Shown: one piece after another, positions 7,341-15,242 of the stretch
Layout of the letters: every line of letters starts with the position of its first letter
Numbering within the stretch: the first letter of the stretch is position 1
Source: Paracoccaceae bacterium
GTDB lineage: Bacteria; Pseudomonadota; Alphaproteobacteria; Rhodobacterales; Rhodobacteraceae
Direction of reading: 5' to 3'
Assembly: GCA_029242355.1 (NCBI GenBank)
Contig: JAQWUC010000012.1
Coordinates: 1 to 38,536 of the forward strand
DNA length: 38,536 bases
Program-made: the position numbers and the translations under genes
Notes under the pieces: model-generated
What the model saw: only the letters and a program-made list of their open reading frames with translations
What the model was told of the DNA's origin: nothing
The model's database searches: none

Positions 7341-8087
7341 TTAATCTTTTCTTTTAATCTTATAAGAGATCATCTTTGCTACCTCCTCTTGATTCTCCAT
7401 TATGGCTTTTTGATTGTCCGAAATCAAACCTCGGCGCTTGGAAATGTCTGCTGCATTTAATAAGACATTCATTGAGTTTTTCTTCGCTTTATCATCTAAA
7501 ATTCCAAGTTCAGTCGCAGTTTTATTTGCTAAATCTTTTAGTCTAATACATCGCGCTCCATTGCGTTCCGATCTCTCCTTGTTAGCACTAGAAGTAGCTT
7601 TCGAAGGATGAAACTCCCCATTGAGAAATCTTTTGTTAATAGCAAGATTTTCTGCATTGAAATCAACAGAAGCTTGATTCGCTTTCATTATCATTTTATT
7701 CGTTTCAATCATTAAGGAATTAATTTCAGACATACGATCATTTACGGCTAAAACGAGGTCATTGACCGTCGCTTGCATTTCTAAAAAATCAAGATTAGCT
7801 TCATTGGTCATAGACTCTCGAAAATTAATTTCAACTTCGCCCTCAACCTCCATGTTTGTTAAAATGGCTACTCTGTTTCTAAACAAATTATCCGTATTTT
7901 GAGTCGTTAAATTATGGTTACCTAAAAAAGTTGATGAATAATTTCGCATTATCGAGGTGTAATTTTGTTCGATGGTTGCTCTGGTAGCATAAACTAATGA
8001 TTTATTTGAATTTATTGATGTCTCTAATTCGAAAATTTCTCGACGGTTTTCCTGAATCTTTTTTTTATTTGATGCCGTTATATTCAT
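7341..8087 (-). CDS. Hypothetical coiled-coil protein
   Basis: About 248 residues, strongly hydrophilic and predicted mostly helical, rich in Asn, Glu, Ser and Lys, with no signal peptide or membrane segment. Long coiled-coil-like stretches include NKKKIQENRREIFELETSI and the block around VNDRMSEINSLMIETNKM. The pattern NKKKIQENRREI near the start resembles ISDNQKAIMENQEEVAKMI near the end, suggesting an antiparallel self-similar helix pair. AGGAGG just upstream favours the second of two adjacent ATGs (8087). Function unknown; it stands alone, convergent with the upstream trio and 240 bases after the RND gene's stop. Confidence 0.7.
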   Translation of the reverse strand: MNITASNKKKIQENRREIFELETSINSNKSLVYATRATIEQNYTSIMRNYSSTFLGNHNLTTQNTDNLFRNRVAILTNMEVEGEVEINFRESMTNEANLDFLEMQATVNDLVLAVNDRMSEINSLMIETNKMIMKANQASVDFNAENLAINKRFLNGEFHPSKATSSANKERSERNGARCIRLKDLANKTATELGILDDKAKKNSMNVLLNAADISKRRGLISDNQKAIMENQEEVAKMISYKIKRKD

Positions 8088-8334
8088 CATCCCTCCTCTG
8101 GGTAAAGCTAATTTTTGTTTTCAAAACCCTAAGCACAAACTCAGTTCTTTAAACTTAGATAATTCTGCCATATCCATTATTTAAGAGTATCTTATTACTA
8201 GTTATTTAACTAAAACAACATAATTCTAACATCTTAATTTTAATCTAGAATCGGAAAATTAAAGTTATGTCAGATAAAAGGGATCTTTTTAATCGAAAAA
8301 CTTCTATTTAAAACCCCACCAAAAAAATAAATCG

Positions 8335-10644
8335 TTAATCTCGTTCAAAAATAAATATTAAAGCAGGGAGCACAAAAAGGTCCCCCAAAAGAGCAAGAGT
8401 CATTATGAGAGCCGTAAACACTCCAAACAATACTGTCGGAACTAAGGAAGCGAACAACATGGCACTAAAACCAAAAATAAGAATCAAAGAAGTAAAAATA
8501 ACAGCTTTTCCTGATTCTTGGAGCGCTAAATCAATACTATCATGTGTCTTTAAACCAGCACTTTTATAATTGATATATCGTGCCATTACATGAATGGCAT
8601 CGTCAACAGCAATGCCCATACACATTGCTCCAACTATTATTGTACCAAGATCAAGAGATATCCCCATAAATATTGTCACGCCTCCACCAATTAAGATTGG
8701 TAGAACACTAGGAAATAACGCTATAACTCCATATTTAAAGGATCGAAATAATACGATAAAACTCGCTCCAATCATTACTAGAGCTAATGCGAACGACTTT
8801 TTGAGTCCACTGTTTATATAGATCTCTTGAGCGTTGTACAGTACCATAGGCCCTGTGTATTCTATTTCCAAATCAGGAAAGTTGAGAGATAAATCGTTTT
8901 GAAGAAAATTATAAAAGTTTGCAAATTCTTTAGCGGAAGAGTTTTCAACTGGAAGTGATATTCGTAAAAATCGTTTATCAAAATCAATCGAGTCTGACAA
9001 ATCATCGTTCGGGCCAGAGCTTTCGTACATAAACAATAGTTGTGCTGTCATTTCCGAACTATCAGGAAGTATAAAAAATTCAGGATCATCGTTGTGTACC
9101 GCCTGTCTAAGCTTTTTTAAAAATTCAACAACAGAATTTGCCTTTCCAGTTTTTTCCAAACCATTTAGGTGCGTTTCCAAAGATGACACTCTCTTTAAAA
9201 ATTTTGGATCTTTTATTCCATCCGCAGTCCCCGAATCCACGATAAGTTCAACACCCGAAAATTTATAAAGCTTATCAAAGTATTCCATATCTTGATTGAT
9301 CCAACTATGTGATTGGAAATAATTGAAAATATTAGAATCAACAGAAATACGAGGGACTGTAATTACACAAAATAAAACGGCACATGAACTGATGAATGAA
9401 ATTACTATTTTATTTCTTTTAGTAAAGTTAGCTAACATTTTTGTAACAAAAATGATCAAACTATCTATATTCATTGGTTTTTTATTATTTGTAACTATTG
9501 TTACATAACTCAAGATGCTAACAAAAAGAGTCATGGAGATAAAAAAAATTGCCAATGATCCAACTGCTGCCATCAATGCGTATTGCTTCACGGGAACCAA
9601 CTCAGTAACCGCTAGAGCACCAAATCCAATTGCAGTTGTCAGTGCAGTAAAAAAAACTGGCTTTAATAGATTTTTAGTTGTTTCCTTTGCTGCATTTATT
9701 GGACAGTTTTTAGTACTACTTAATTGAAAAAATTCGGAGAGAACGTGAACACTTACTCCCATCCCAATGATGATTAAGGTAGGTATTAAGGCTGCGTTCA
9801 CAACCGTATTGGGGAATTGAAGCCAAGCCTGTATTCCACTCACTAAAGCGATGCTTGCTGCGATTAAAACCCAAGGCAAGAAACAGATCAATACAGAACC
9901 ATATAATACATAAATAATTAACGACATTATAACTGCTACAATAGGGTTTAAAAGTGTCGCATCTCGTTTACTTAAATATTCAAACCTTTCTGAAATAATA
10001 GCACCGCCACCCAATCGAATCTGATATCCATCTGAGATATAATTTTTTTCATTCAAAAAATTATAAATATCATTTGAAACCTTCTCTTTGTGTGCATTTT
10101 CATTTCGGACATATTCAGTTCGAACTAAGATGCGAGTATGCTGCAAATCTTTTGTTATTAAGCGGTCATGAGCCAAGCTTTCATTGAGCATAATGTCTCG
10201 AGCTAGAGCTAATTCCAAGCTGTTACGATTTAAGGAGCTGGGATTATCAAAAAGATCATCAGTAGTCATAATACCATTTAAATTATGAGTAAACTGATAA
10301 TTAGAAAGGCTAGAGACCTTAGTGACATATTCGTGATCCTCTAACATTGTTGAAATATCATTAATGATTTTAATTGTCTTGGCGACAAAAACATCTGGAT
10401 CAGTTCCTCTGGCGGTAATCCCAATGTTCAAGTATTCGGCATCACCAAATAGGTCGCGGAATTTTTCAAACTTTACTATATTGGGATCTCCCTTAAGCAT
10501 AAACATTTCAAAGGAATTATCGTATTTAGATGGAAATTTTATTAATGAAATAATTGAGAAACTTAATAACAGCAGTACGCTAATAATACATGCAGCTCTA
10601 TTATTTATAATCGTTTCCGACCAATAAATTTGAAATTTTTTCAT
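8335..10644 (-). CDS. RND-superfamily exporter, MMPL-type
   Basis: About 769 residues with two repeats of one N-terminal helix, a large periplasmic domain and five clustered helices, the layout of COG1033/MMPL exporters. The first helix is AACIISVLLLLSFSIISLI; the first cluster begins at ATLLNPIVAVIMSLIIYVL, the second at SFALALVMIGASFIVLF. The block GAMCMGIAVDDAIHVMARY carries the acidic pair in helix 4 expected for proton relay, matched by GMGVSVHVLSEFF in the first half, where the acidic pair is absent. Relatives move lipids, hopanoids or other hydrophobic molecules across or from the inner membrane. ATG 10644 gives a short basic N-terminus before the first helix. Cargo unknown; no periplasmic adaptor or outer-membrane factor is adjacent. 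Confidence 0.82.
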   Translation of the reverse strand: MKKFQIYWSETIINNRAACIISVLLLLSFSIISLIKFPSKYDNSFEMFMLKGDPNIVKFEKFRDLFGDAEYLNIGITARGTDPDVFVAKTIKIINDISTMLEDHEYVTKVSSLSNYQFTHNLNGIMTTDDLFDNPSSLNRNSLELALARDIMLNESLAHDRLITKDLQHTRILVRTEYVRNENAHKEKVSNDIYNFLNEKNYISDGYQIRLGGGAIISERFEYLSKRDATLLNPIVAVIMSLIIYVLYGSVLICFLPWVLIAASIALVSGIQAWLQFPNTVVNAALIPTLIIIGMGVSVHVLSEFFQLSSTKNCPINAAKETTKNLLKPVFFTALTTAIGFGALAVTELVPVKQYALMAAVGSLAIFFISMTLFVSILSYVTIVTNNKKPMNIDSLIIFVTKMLANFTKRNKIVISFISSCAVLFCVITVPRISVDSNIFNYFQSHSWINQDMEYFDKLYKFSGVELIVDSGTADGIKDPKFLKRVSSLETHLNGLEKTGKANSVVEFLKKLRQAVHNDDPEFFILPDSSEMTAQLLFMYESSGPNDDLSDSIDFDKRFLRISLPVENSSAKEFANFYNFLQNDLSLNFPDLEIEYTGPMVLYNAQEIYINSGLKKSFALALVMIGASFIVLFRSFKYGVIALFPSVLPILIGGGVTIFMGISLDLGTIIVGAMCMGIAVDDAIHVMARYINYKSAGLKTHDSIDLALQESGKAVIFTSLILIFGFSAMLFASLVPTVLFGVFTALIMTLALLGDLFVLPALIFIFERD

Positions 10645-10984
10645 TAATCCACATCTGATTGGCAATCAATATTGGATGAAATACTACCTAATATTAAAAC
10701 TAGGGGCCAGTATAAATTGTATTTTTAAGGATACAGCAATTTGTCTAAAGGCTTCTGCAGGTAAGCTGTTAAAATAAAAAGCCAATCAAAATAACTTTTT
10801 AAAGTAAGAAAAGAAAGGAGCAGAACTTATAAGATATCAAGGAACTTTGGTTTCTTGAAGACATATTACTCCTCCGCTGAAGAAATAAAAATTGTTGCTT
10901 TTAGCAAGATACTGTTATAATTTTTTCATAAGCTTTAGGGGGGAATCGATAAAAATCGAATATATAAGCCTTTTTATACTAAAA

Positions 10985-11013
10985 AAGTGGAAAGTGAAAG
11001 CTTCCACTTTTTT
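10985..11013 (+). terminator. Strong, nearly symmetrical terminator
   Basis: AAGTGGAA/TTCCACTT (10985-10992, 11002-11009) with flanking A and T runs that lengthen the stem to about 12 bp. No plus-strand gene precedes it, so it ends either a plus-strand small RNA starting near 10.8 kb or, because it is symmetrical, acts as a backup for minus-strand transcription. Confidence 0.75.
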
Positions 11014-11041
11014 AATTAAACCATATCAAAATAAAAAAATT

Positions 11042-11118
11042 AAAAAAAAACCACCCGAAGGTGGTTAAGTTTAGGGAGGAAACTTCGATAAATCGAAGTG
11101 TTGAACTAAATCAACTTA
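11042..11118 (-). ncRNA. Candidate anti-Shine-Dalgarno small RNA
   Basis: Read on the minus strand: ACTTCGA-TTTA-TCGAAGT hairpin (11099-11082), then AAGTTT-CCTCCCT-AAACTT (11085-11067), a 6-bp stem exposing a seven-base anti-Shine-Dalgarno loop, then a terminator with a UUCG tetraloop. The first two hairpins share four bases and are mutually exclusive, so the RNA could switch between a CCUCCCU-exposed and an alternative form. Upstream are -10-like sequences TATAGT/TATACA near 11130-11120. The design recalls the Cuckoo-type RNAs of proteobacteria, which carry CCUCC loops before a terminator. Length about 75 nt; the 5' end is estimated. Confidence 0.65.
11049..11066 (-). terminator. Rho-independent terminator with UUCG loop
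   Basis: On the minus strand AACCACC-TTCG-GGTGGTT is followed by a run of T (11048-11042). Perfect 7-bp stem closed by a UUCG tetraloop; ends the small RNA above. Confidence 0.88.
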
Positions 11119-11260
11119 TTTTGTATACTATAATGCAAATCGCAGAAAAACTGCTCTTTTTGCATAACTGATATGATAAACACACAAATCAATCCAAAAT
11201 CATTTCTACTAAGATTAAATTTACCAAAAACAACCACATATTCAGAAACCACCTAAATCA

Positions 11261-11296
11261 TTATAGGCTGTCATTTCGAATTATAGGCTGTCATTT
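11261..11296 (+). repeat. Tandem 16-bp repeat in the aminotransferase leader
   Basis: TTATAGGCTGTCATTT occurs at 11261-11276 and 11281-11296, an exact 20-base period (two helical turns). The second copy abuts the AAAGGAGAG ribosome site of the aminotransferase. It could be a pair of operator half-sites or simply a small duplication. Confidence 0.7.
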
Positions 11297-11313
11297 AAAG
11301 GAGAGACCATTTA

Positions 11314-12477
11314 GTGCTACGAATTACAAATAAGATGAACCGGTTAGGAACTGAATCTGCCTTCGAAGTATTAAGCCGAGCACAAACACTTTCACAAGAA
11401 GGAAAAGATATAATTAATCTAGGTATCGGCCAGCCAGATTTCAAAACACCTCCTCACATAGTTGAAGCTGGGAGAAAAGCGTTGAGAGATGGTTACCATG
11501 GTTATACTCCCGCAAATGGTATTCCCGAATTAAGAGAAGCTGTAGCCTTTGACCTAAAAAAGAGACATAAAGTAGATGTCGATGCCGAAGACATAGTAGT
11601 AGTCCCTGGTGGAAAACCTACTATGTTTTTCTCGATTCTAATGTTTGGTGGATCAAACGCTGAAATTATATATCCCGACCCAGGTTTTCCTATTTACGGC
11701 TCTTTAATAAATTTTACTGGATCAAAAGCGGTGCCAATCACTATAAAGGAAAAAAATGACTTTTCGTTTAATGCAGAAGACATTCTAGAAAAAATAACCC
11801 CAAGGACTCGACTTATAATCATTAATAGTCCAGCTAATCCGACCGGTGGCGTAACATCAAAATTAGAATTGGATAAATTTGTAAAAGAGATTGTCAAACA
11901 TCCGACGATTGCTGTTTTATCTGATGAAATATATAGTCATATGATCTACGGAAAAGAAACACATACGAGCCTTTTGCAATACCCTGAGATCCGAGATCAA
12001 CTTATCATGTTAGATGGTTGGTCAAAGACCTATGCAATGACTGGATGGAGAATAGGATATGCAGTTTGGCCCAAAAAACTTATTCCTCATGTAACTCGGT
12101 TGTGCATTAATAGCCATTCTTGTGTTAACGCCGCTACTCAATACGCGGGAATAGAGGCGCTTAAGGGTTCACACACCCTTATCCAGAAAATGCTCCAAGA
12201 ATTTGATAGTAGGCGTATATTAATTCACAAAGAATTAAATTCGCTATCGAGCTTTAAATGCCGGATGCCAGGCGGCGCCTTTTATGCATTCCCCAATATC
12301 AAAGACACCGGTCTTTCCGCGGAAGAAGCACAGGATTTATTCTTAAACGAGGCTGGAGTAGCAATAATAGCTGGCACGAGCTTTGGCAAAGCTGGCCAAG
12401 GCTATGTCAGGTTTTCATACGCTAATAGCCGTGAAAATATAATTGAAGCTATAAATAGAATAAAAAAATTATTCTAA
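11314..12477 (+). CDS. Class I/II pyridoxal-phosphate aminotransferase (aspartate-type)
   Basis: A 387-residue fold-type I aminotransferase of normal length. LGIGQPDFKTPPHI near residue 37 is the typical N-terminal substrate loop, NSPANPTGG holds Asn175, VLSDEIYSHMIY holds Asp204 that pairs with the pyridine nitrogen, and GWSKTYAMTGWRIGYA carries the Schiff-base Lys238; VRFSYANS near the C-terminus holds the substrate-carboxylate Arg. It would transaminate an amino acid with 2-oxoglutarate in the cytoplasm; the precise substrate (aspartate, aromatic or other) is not determined. GTG start at 11314 is supported by AAAGGAGAG nine bases upstream and by family alignment. The gene stands alone, with the tandem repeat in its leader. 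Confidence 0.88.
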   Translation: MLRITNKMNRLGTESAFEVLSRAQTLSQEGKDIINLGIGQPDFKTPPHIVEAGRKALRDGYHGYTPANGIPELREAVAFDLKKRHKVDVDAEDIVVVPGGKPTMFFSILMFGGSNAEIIYPDPGFPIYGSLINFTGSKAVPITIKEKNDFSFNAEDILEKITPRTRLIIINSPANPTGGVTSKLELDKFVKEIVKHPTIAVLSDEIYSHMIYGKETHTSLLQYPEIRDQLIMLDGWSKTYAMTGWRIGYAVWPKKLIPHVTRLCINSHSCVNAATQYAGIEALKGSHTLIQKMLQEFDSRRILIHKELNSLSSFKCRMPGGAFYAFPNIKDTGLSAEEAQDLFLNEAGVAIIAGTSFGKAGQGYVRFSYANSRENIIEAINRIKKLF

Positions 12478-12493
12478 AAAACAAACCTCTACC

Positions 12494-12759
12494 CTAACGA
12501 GTTGTTCCTTCGATTATTGTAACCTTCGCCATTGCTTGTTCCTTTACGCTTTGAATCACTTTGAGTACTTCCAGACACTTTTCGGCTTGATTCTAATTAG
12601 TAAATACATCTGTTACAAATCCAAAGTTATCAATGGACTTAAACAAATATCGAGACTCTGTAAAAAAGGTTTTACAAAGTGCTTTCTATTTTGAAGTTTA
12701 TTTAACATGGCGGTCGCAAAACCCTGACGAATTTTTCCAGTTAAAAGATACTTATTCAT
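12494..12759 (-). pseudogene. Decayed gene for a small GYD/DUF3303-like protein
   Basis: ATG at 12759 has a good ribosome site (AGAGGA eight bases upstream) and reads MNKYLLTGKIRQGFATAML and on to QNRKHFVKPFLQSLDI, then runs into TAA. Shifting frame near 12640 gives RYLFKSIDNFGFVTDVFTN, TAG, and then NQAEKCLEVLKVIQSVKEQ and AMAKVTIIEGTTR before the stop. The pieces together look like one protein of about 88 residues, resembling small dimeric alpha/beta-barrel proteins of the GYD/DUF3303 type. At least one frameshift plus one nonsense codon make it non-functional. The intact ribosome site suggests recent decay. Confidence 0.6.
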
Positions 12760-12792
12760 TTAAATATCCTCTCCCACTACCTTAAGCTCTCA

Positions 12793-13227
12793 TCAAATCC
12801 GTGGGGTGGGTCGCCAATGTTCATCTGCCAGTTCAAACCCGTCAAAAGTAAAAGCAGGCGTAACCATACAACTCACTAACGACCACTCACCAACGGATAC
12901 TGCTGTTTGCCACCAATGTTTTTCAACTACAAAATGTGGTTTTTGATTGAGTAAAACATCAGGGCCTAAATTTACTGATTCAGCATCATGGCCATTAGGC
13001 GATACTGTTAGCCTTAATGGTGCGCCAGCGTGCCAAAACCAACATTCCGTTGCATCAACTCTATGCCAATGAGAGTACTCATCAAGCCTAAGTAAATAAT
13101 AAATTACTGAAGAAATTTTTCGACCTCTTGAAAAGTTTTGAGCGTCTACAAACGACTCTGCAAAAAGACCTCCTTCAGGATGAGGTTTCAACTTTAAAAC
13201 TTCTATGATCTTATCAACTTCGTTCAT
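12793..13227 (-). CDS. Cupin superfamily protein (DUF985, cupin_5)
   Basis: A 144-residue single-domain cupin. LKPHPEGGLFAESF at the start, SVIYYLL, YSHWHRVDATECWFWHAGAPLRL in the middle and a C-terminal VSCMVTPAFTFDGFELA are diagnostic of the DUF985 group. The HWH...E residues (about 59-66) are the probable metal-site cluster of the cupin barrel. Members have been linked to sugar or small-molecule epimerisation or binding, but the function of most is unknown. The minus-strand ATG has GAG about 9 bases upstream. Stand-alone gene; the decayed small gene lies just downstream on the same strand. Confidence 0.87.
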   Translation of the reverse strand: MNEVDKIIEVLKLKPHPEGGLFAESFVDAQNFSRGRKISSVIYYLLRLDEYSHWHRVDATECWFWHAGAPLRLTVSPNGHDAESVNLGPDVLLNQKPHFVVEKHWWQTAVSVGEWSLVSCMVTPAFTFDGFELADEHWRPTPRI

Positions 13228-13374
13228 TTAAATCTCTTATTTAAATTTAAGAGCATAATTTCAAATTTTGTTTCAAGCAGCTTACAAATAAATAAATTAT
13301 TAACTCTTTTAAAGACTATACCTAAGGATCTTGATAGAATATAAAGTAAGACTTTAATAGTTGAAAAGAATAAA

Positions 13375-13806
13375 ATGGTAAATACTTCAAAAGACCTTCT
13401 TAAAAGTCTTCGAGAGAATCAACCATCATTCAGTAAATTTTTAGGAATGATTATCGTCGAAGCTAATGAAACGCAGGTTTTTGCTGAAATGCTTGTTAAA
13501 GAAGAGTTTTCAAACAGAAACGGGGTAATGCATGGAGGTGCAATTATGGCCTTTGCTGACAACATTGCTGGGACTGCAACATTTTTACATCTAGAGAAAG
13601 GTATGAGCACTACCACAATAGAAAGTAAAACTAATTTTTTTCGACCAATAAAAATTGGTGATCTTATTAAAGCTCAATGCGATATTTTAAAAAAAGGAAA
13701 AAAAATCGTAGTTTTGCAAACAACTATTTATAGACCAGATAAAAAAATTGCTGCTATAATCACCCAAACACAAATCATCCTTAAGTTTAAAAAACTACAA
13801 TCCTAA
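13375..13806 (+). CDS. PaaI-family hotdog thioesterase
   Basis: A 143-residue 4HBT/hotdog protein. RNGVMHGGAIMAFADNIAGTAT (residues about 49-70) is the signature: HGG begins the hotdog helix and the Asp of FADN is the probable catalytic acid. ESKTNFFRPIKIGDLIKAQCDIL and TTIYRPDKKIAAIITQTQIIL are the following strands. It would hydrolyse acyl- or aryl-CoA thioesters in the cytoplasm as a dimer or tetramer. No operon partner is evident; it is divergent from the cupin gene with about 150 bases between them. Confidence 0.85.
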   Translation: MVNTSKDLLKSLRENQPSFSKFLGMIIVEANETQVFAEMLVKEEFSNRNGVMHGGAIMAFADNIAGTATFLHLEKGMSTTTIESKTNFFRPIKIGDLIKAQCDILKKGKKIVVLQTTIYRPDKKIAAIITQTQIILKFKKLQS

Positions 13807-14116
13807 GAAAAACCTCCTTATAAATCTTAAAAGAATTAACGTTGAAAAACTTATTCTAATTAAGGGTTTAAGGAATATACAAAAGAATTTTGTCGAATAA
13901 AAAATTTCAGGAATGCGTTTGATTGTACAAACTCATTGGGTTGAAAATATAAAACTCATTATTTTAATAATTTTAAAACCTTTCGCTTAAATATCTTTTG
14001 AACAAGATGAATCGAACTATGGAATAAACGAAGTGCCGCCGATTCATTTTATGTTTAAAAAAATTCATTGATACTGAAAATGTTTTTGCCATAAACGTTA
14101 AACAGAATTAATTATA
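13807..14116. other. Intergenic with one long-range inverted repeat
   Basis: No gene seen in about 310 bases. An inverted repeat AAGATGAATCG/CGATTCATTTT (14004-14014 and 14040-14050, one G-U) encloses 25 bases and could be a loose terminator for the thioesterase, although it is about 200 bases past the stop. Confidence 0.4.
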
Positions 14117-14296
14117 TTAACTCATATCTTTTACTACCAACTCTCTAATTTTTTTTAAATTAGCTTCATCTTCATTCAACTGTTTGACTTTTTGTTTAGT
14201 GATTTGGATCTCAGCTTGCAGCTTTCCTATTCTAGGAATAGTTTCTTCGAGGACGTCAATTTTTTCACTTTCAGTAAGATAGGTCAACTCATTCAT
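14117..14296 (-). CDS. Small coiled-coil protein (59 aa)
   Basis: An ORF of 59 codons starting MNELTYLTESEKIDVLEETI and ending LVVKDMS. It is almost wholly helical with heptad-like hydrophobics (IDVLEETIPRIGKLQAEIQI), resembling a short coiled coil. Start ATG at 14296 has AAGGAA seven bases upstream, and there is no overlapping competitor, which is why I regard it as a real gene. No signal peptide or membrane segment. Family not recognised; flanked on both sides by a few hundred bases without genes. Confidence 0.6.
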   Translation of the reverse strand: MNELTYLTESEKIDVLEETIPRIGKLQAEIQITKQKVKQLNEDEANLKKIRELVVKDMS

Positions 14297-14687
14297 TATT
14301 ATTGTTCCTTAACACTATTTAATTATGCATATTTTTTGATCGATAAAATCGATAAAATAGAGTGAATTGATTTTTCTAGAAATCAAAAATAATGATGAAC
14401 TTTCAAACCCTAACTTACCGTAACCCAACTAAATTTTGTTTCATCTAATTTAACCAAGCTATAACTTTTCTATGCATTTTTTGTACCGTGGGAACTAAAC
14501 TTCTGGAAATTAAACAGATTAAGAAAGTAAAAGTAAAGCTTGAACAACATACGTTTTTATTTCGTTTGGTTAAATGAAATGGAACAAGATCGCAAAGCGA
14601 GTAATATTGCCATTGCAAACTCTAATATTTTGTCATAGAAAAAAAGCGGAATAATTAAAAGACTAGCAAAATGAAAAACCAGGCCAT
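14297..14687. other. Intergenic, nothing recognised
   Basis: About 390 AT-rich bases upstream of the small coiled-coil gene and of the tRNA-Ser promoter. No ORF or strong hairpin found. Confidence 0.5.
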
Positions 14688-14717
14688 TTGCATATATCAT
14701 CTATATTTGCATAATAT
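14688..14717 (+). promoter_or_regulatory. Probable tRNA-Ser promoter
   Basis: TTGCAT (14688-14693) and TAATAT (14712-14717) with an 18-base spacer, placed to start transcription near 14724, some 35 bases before the mature tRNA. Confidence 0.55.
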
Positions 14718-14760
14718 AGTGAAGTAAGAGACGAGTAAAAACAGTACGTTAAACTAAGAC

Positions 14761-14850
14761 GGAGGAGTGGCAGAGCGGTTGAATGCACCGGTCTTGAAAA
14801 CCGGCAAAGGGGCAACTCTTTCCAGGGTTCGAATCCCTGCTCCTCCGCCA
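14761..14850 (+). tRNA. tRNA-Ser (anticodon TGA)
   Basis: Class II tRNA of 90 bases including an encoded CCA. Acceptor GGAGGAG/CTCCTCC, anticodon stem CCGGT/ACCGG with loop CTTGAAA and TGA at 14795-14797, a long variable arm (about CAAAGGGGCAACTCTTTC) and T-arm AGGGTTCGAATCCCT. The discriminator base is G (14847), the serine identity base. Confidence 0.96.
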
Positions 14851-14910
14851 CTATCTTGTAATTAAATTAACAATACCAATATCTTAATTTTTTATAAGTT
14901 TAATCTAACC

Positions 14911-15127
14911 CCCATTCCATCTCACACTTAGTCTTTTACTTTAAAGTAATTTATCAGGTTGTGACCAAGAACTCCTGCTCCCAACAGCCTTTATTTTTCT
15001 CAAAGTCGTAGGAAAAATCTTGTTGCTCGTTATCCAAAAGGCATAGGGGGGTTGAAAACTCGAGTTATACTTGTGACTTGTGACTTGTGGTACTGCTCTC
15101 ACATTTTTATTTGAAAAGGTTGCAAAC
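14911..15127 (+). repeat. Repeat family copy 1 (upstream of TPR gene)
   Basis: The 3' half (15011-15127) is nearly identical to 17062-17172, apart from a 7-base tandem (tgacttg) extra here and a few substitutions. The whole length aligns with 18023-18196 at clearly lower identity; shared marks are TTTATCAGG, TTTCTCAAAG and AAATCTTGTTGCTC. It ends just before the TPR gene, so may carry its promoter. Confidence 0.8.
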
Positions 15128-15242
15128 TATTGGGTGACACTTGCAAAGAGTACGTAAAGAAAAATCAGATAGCGATTGCAAACAAGAATATTATGTCATA
15201 ACAATAGTGAGGTTAAAAGTTAGCAGCGCTACAGAGCATTTA

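Larger units (their letters stand above)
10645..11260. other. Structure-rich intergenic region
   Basis: No protein gene. In order on the plus strand: TCAAGGAA/TTTCTTGA hairpin (about 10838-10859), an unpaired CTCCTCC (10869-10875), TTGCT/AGCAA hairpin (about 10894-10906), a GGGGGG run followed by TCGAT/ATCGA arms (10938-10960), a strong symmetrical terminator (10985-11013), the minus-strand small RNA (11042-11118) and a long imperfect hairpin ATGCAAA...TTTGCAT (11133-11165) overlying its promoter region. At least one, perhaps two or three, small RNAs are encoded here. Confidence 0.55.

Noticed and set aside
14663-14851. 62-codon minus-strand ORF across tRNA-Ser (MAEEQGFEPWKELPLCRFSRPV...)
   Set aside because: This is the familiar spurious antisense translation of a tRNA-Ser gene; the tRNA explains the sequence fully.
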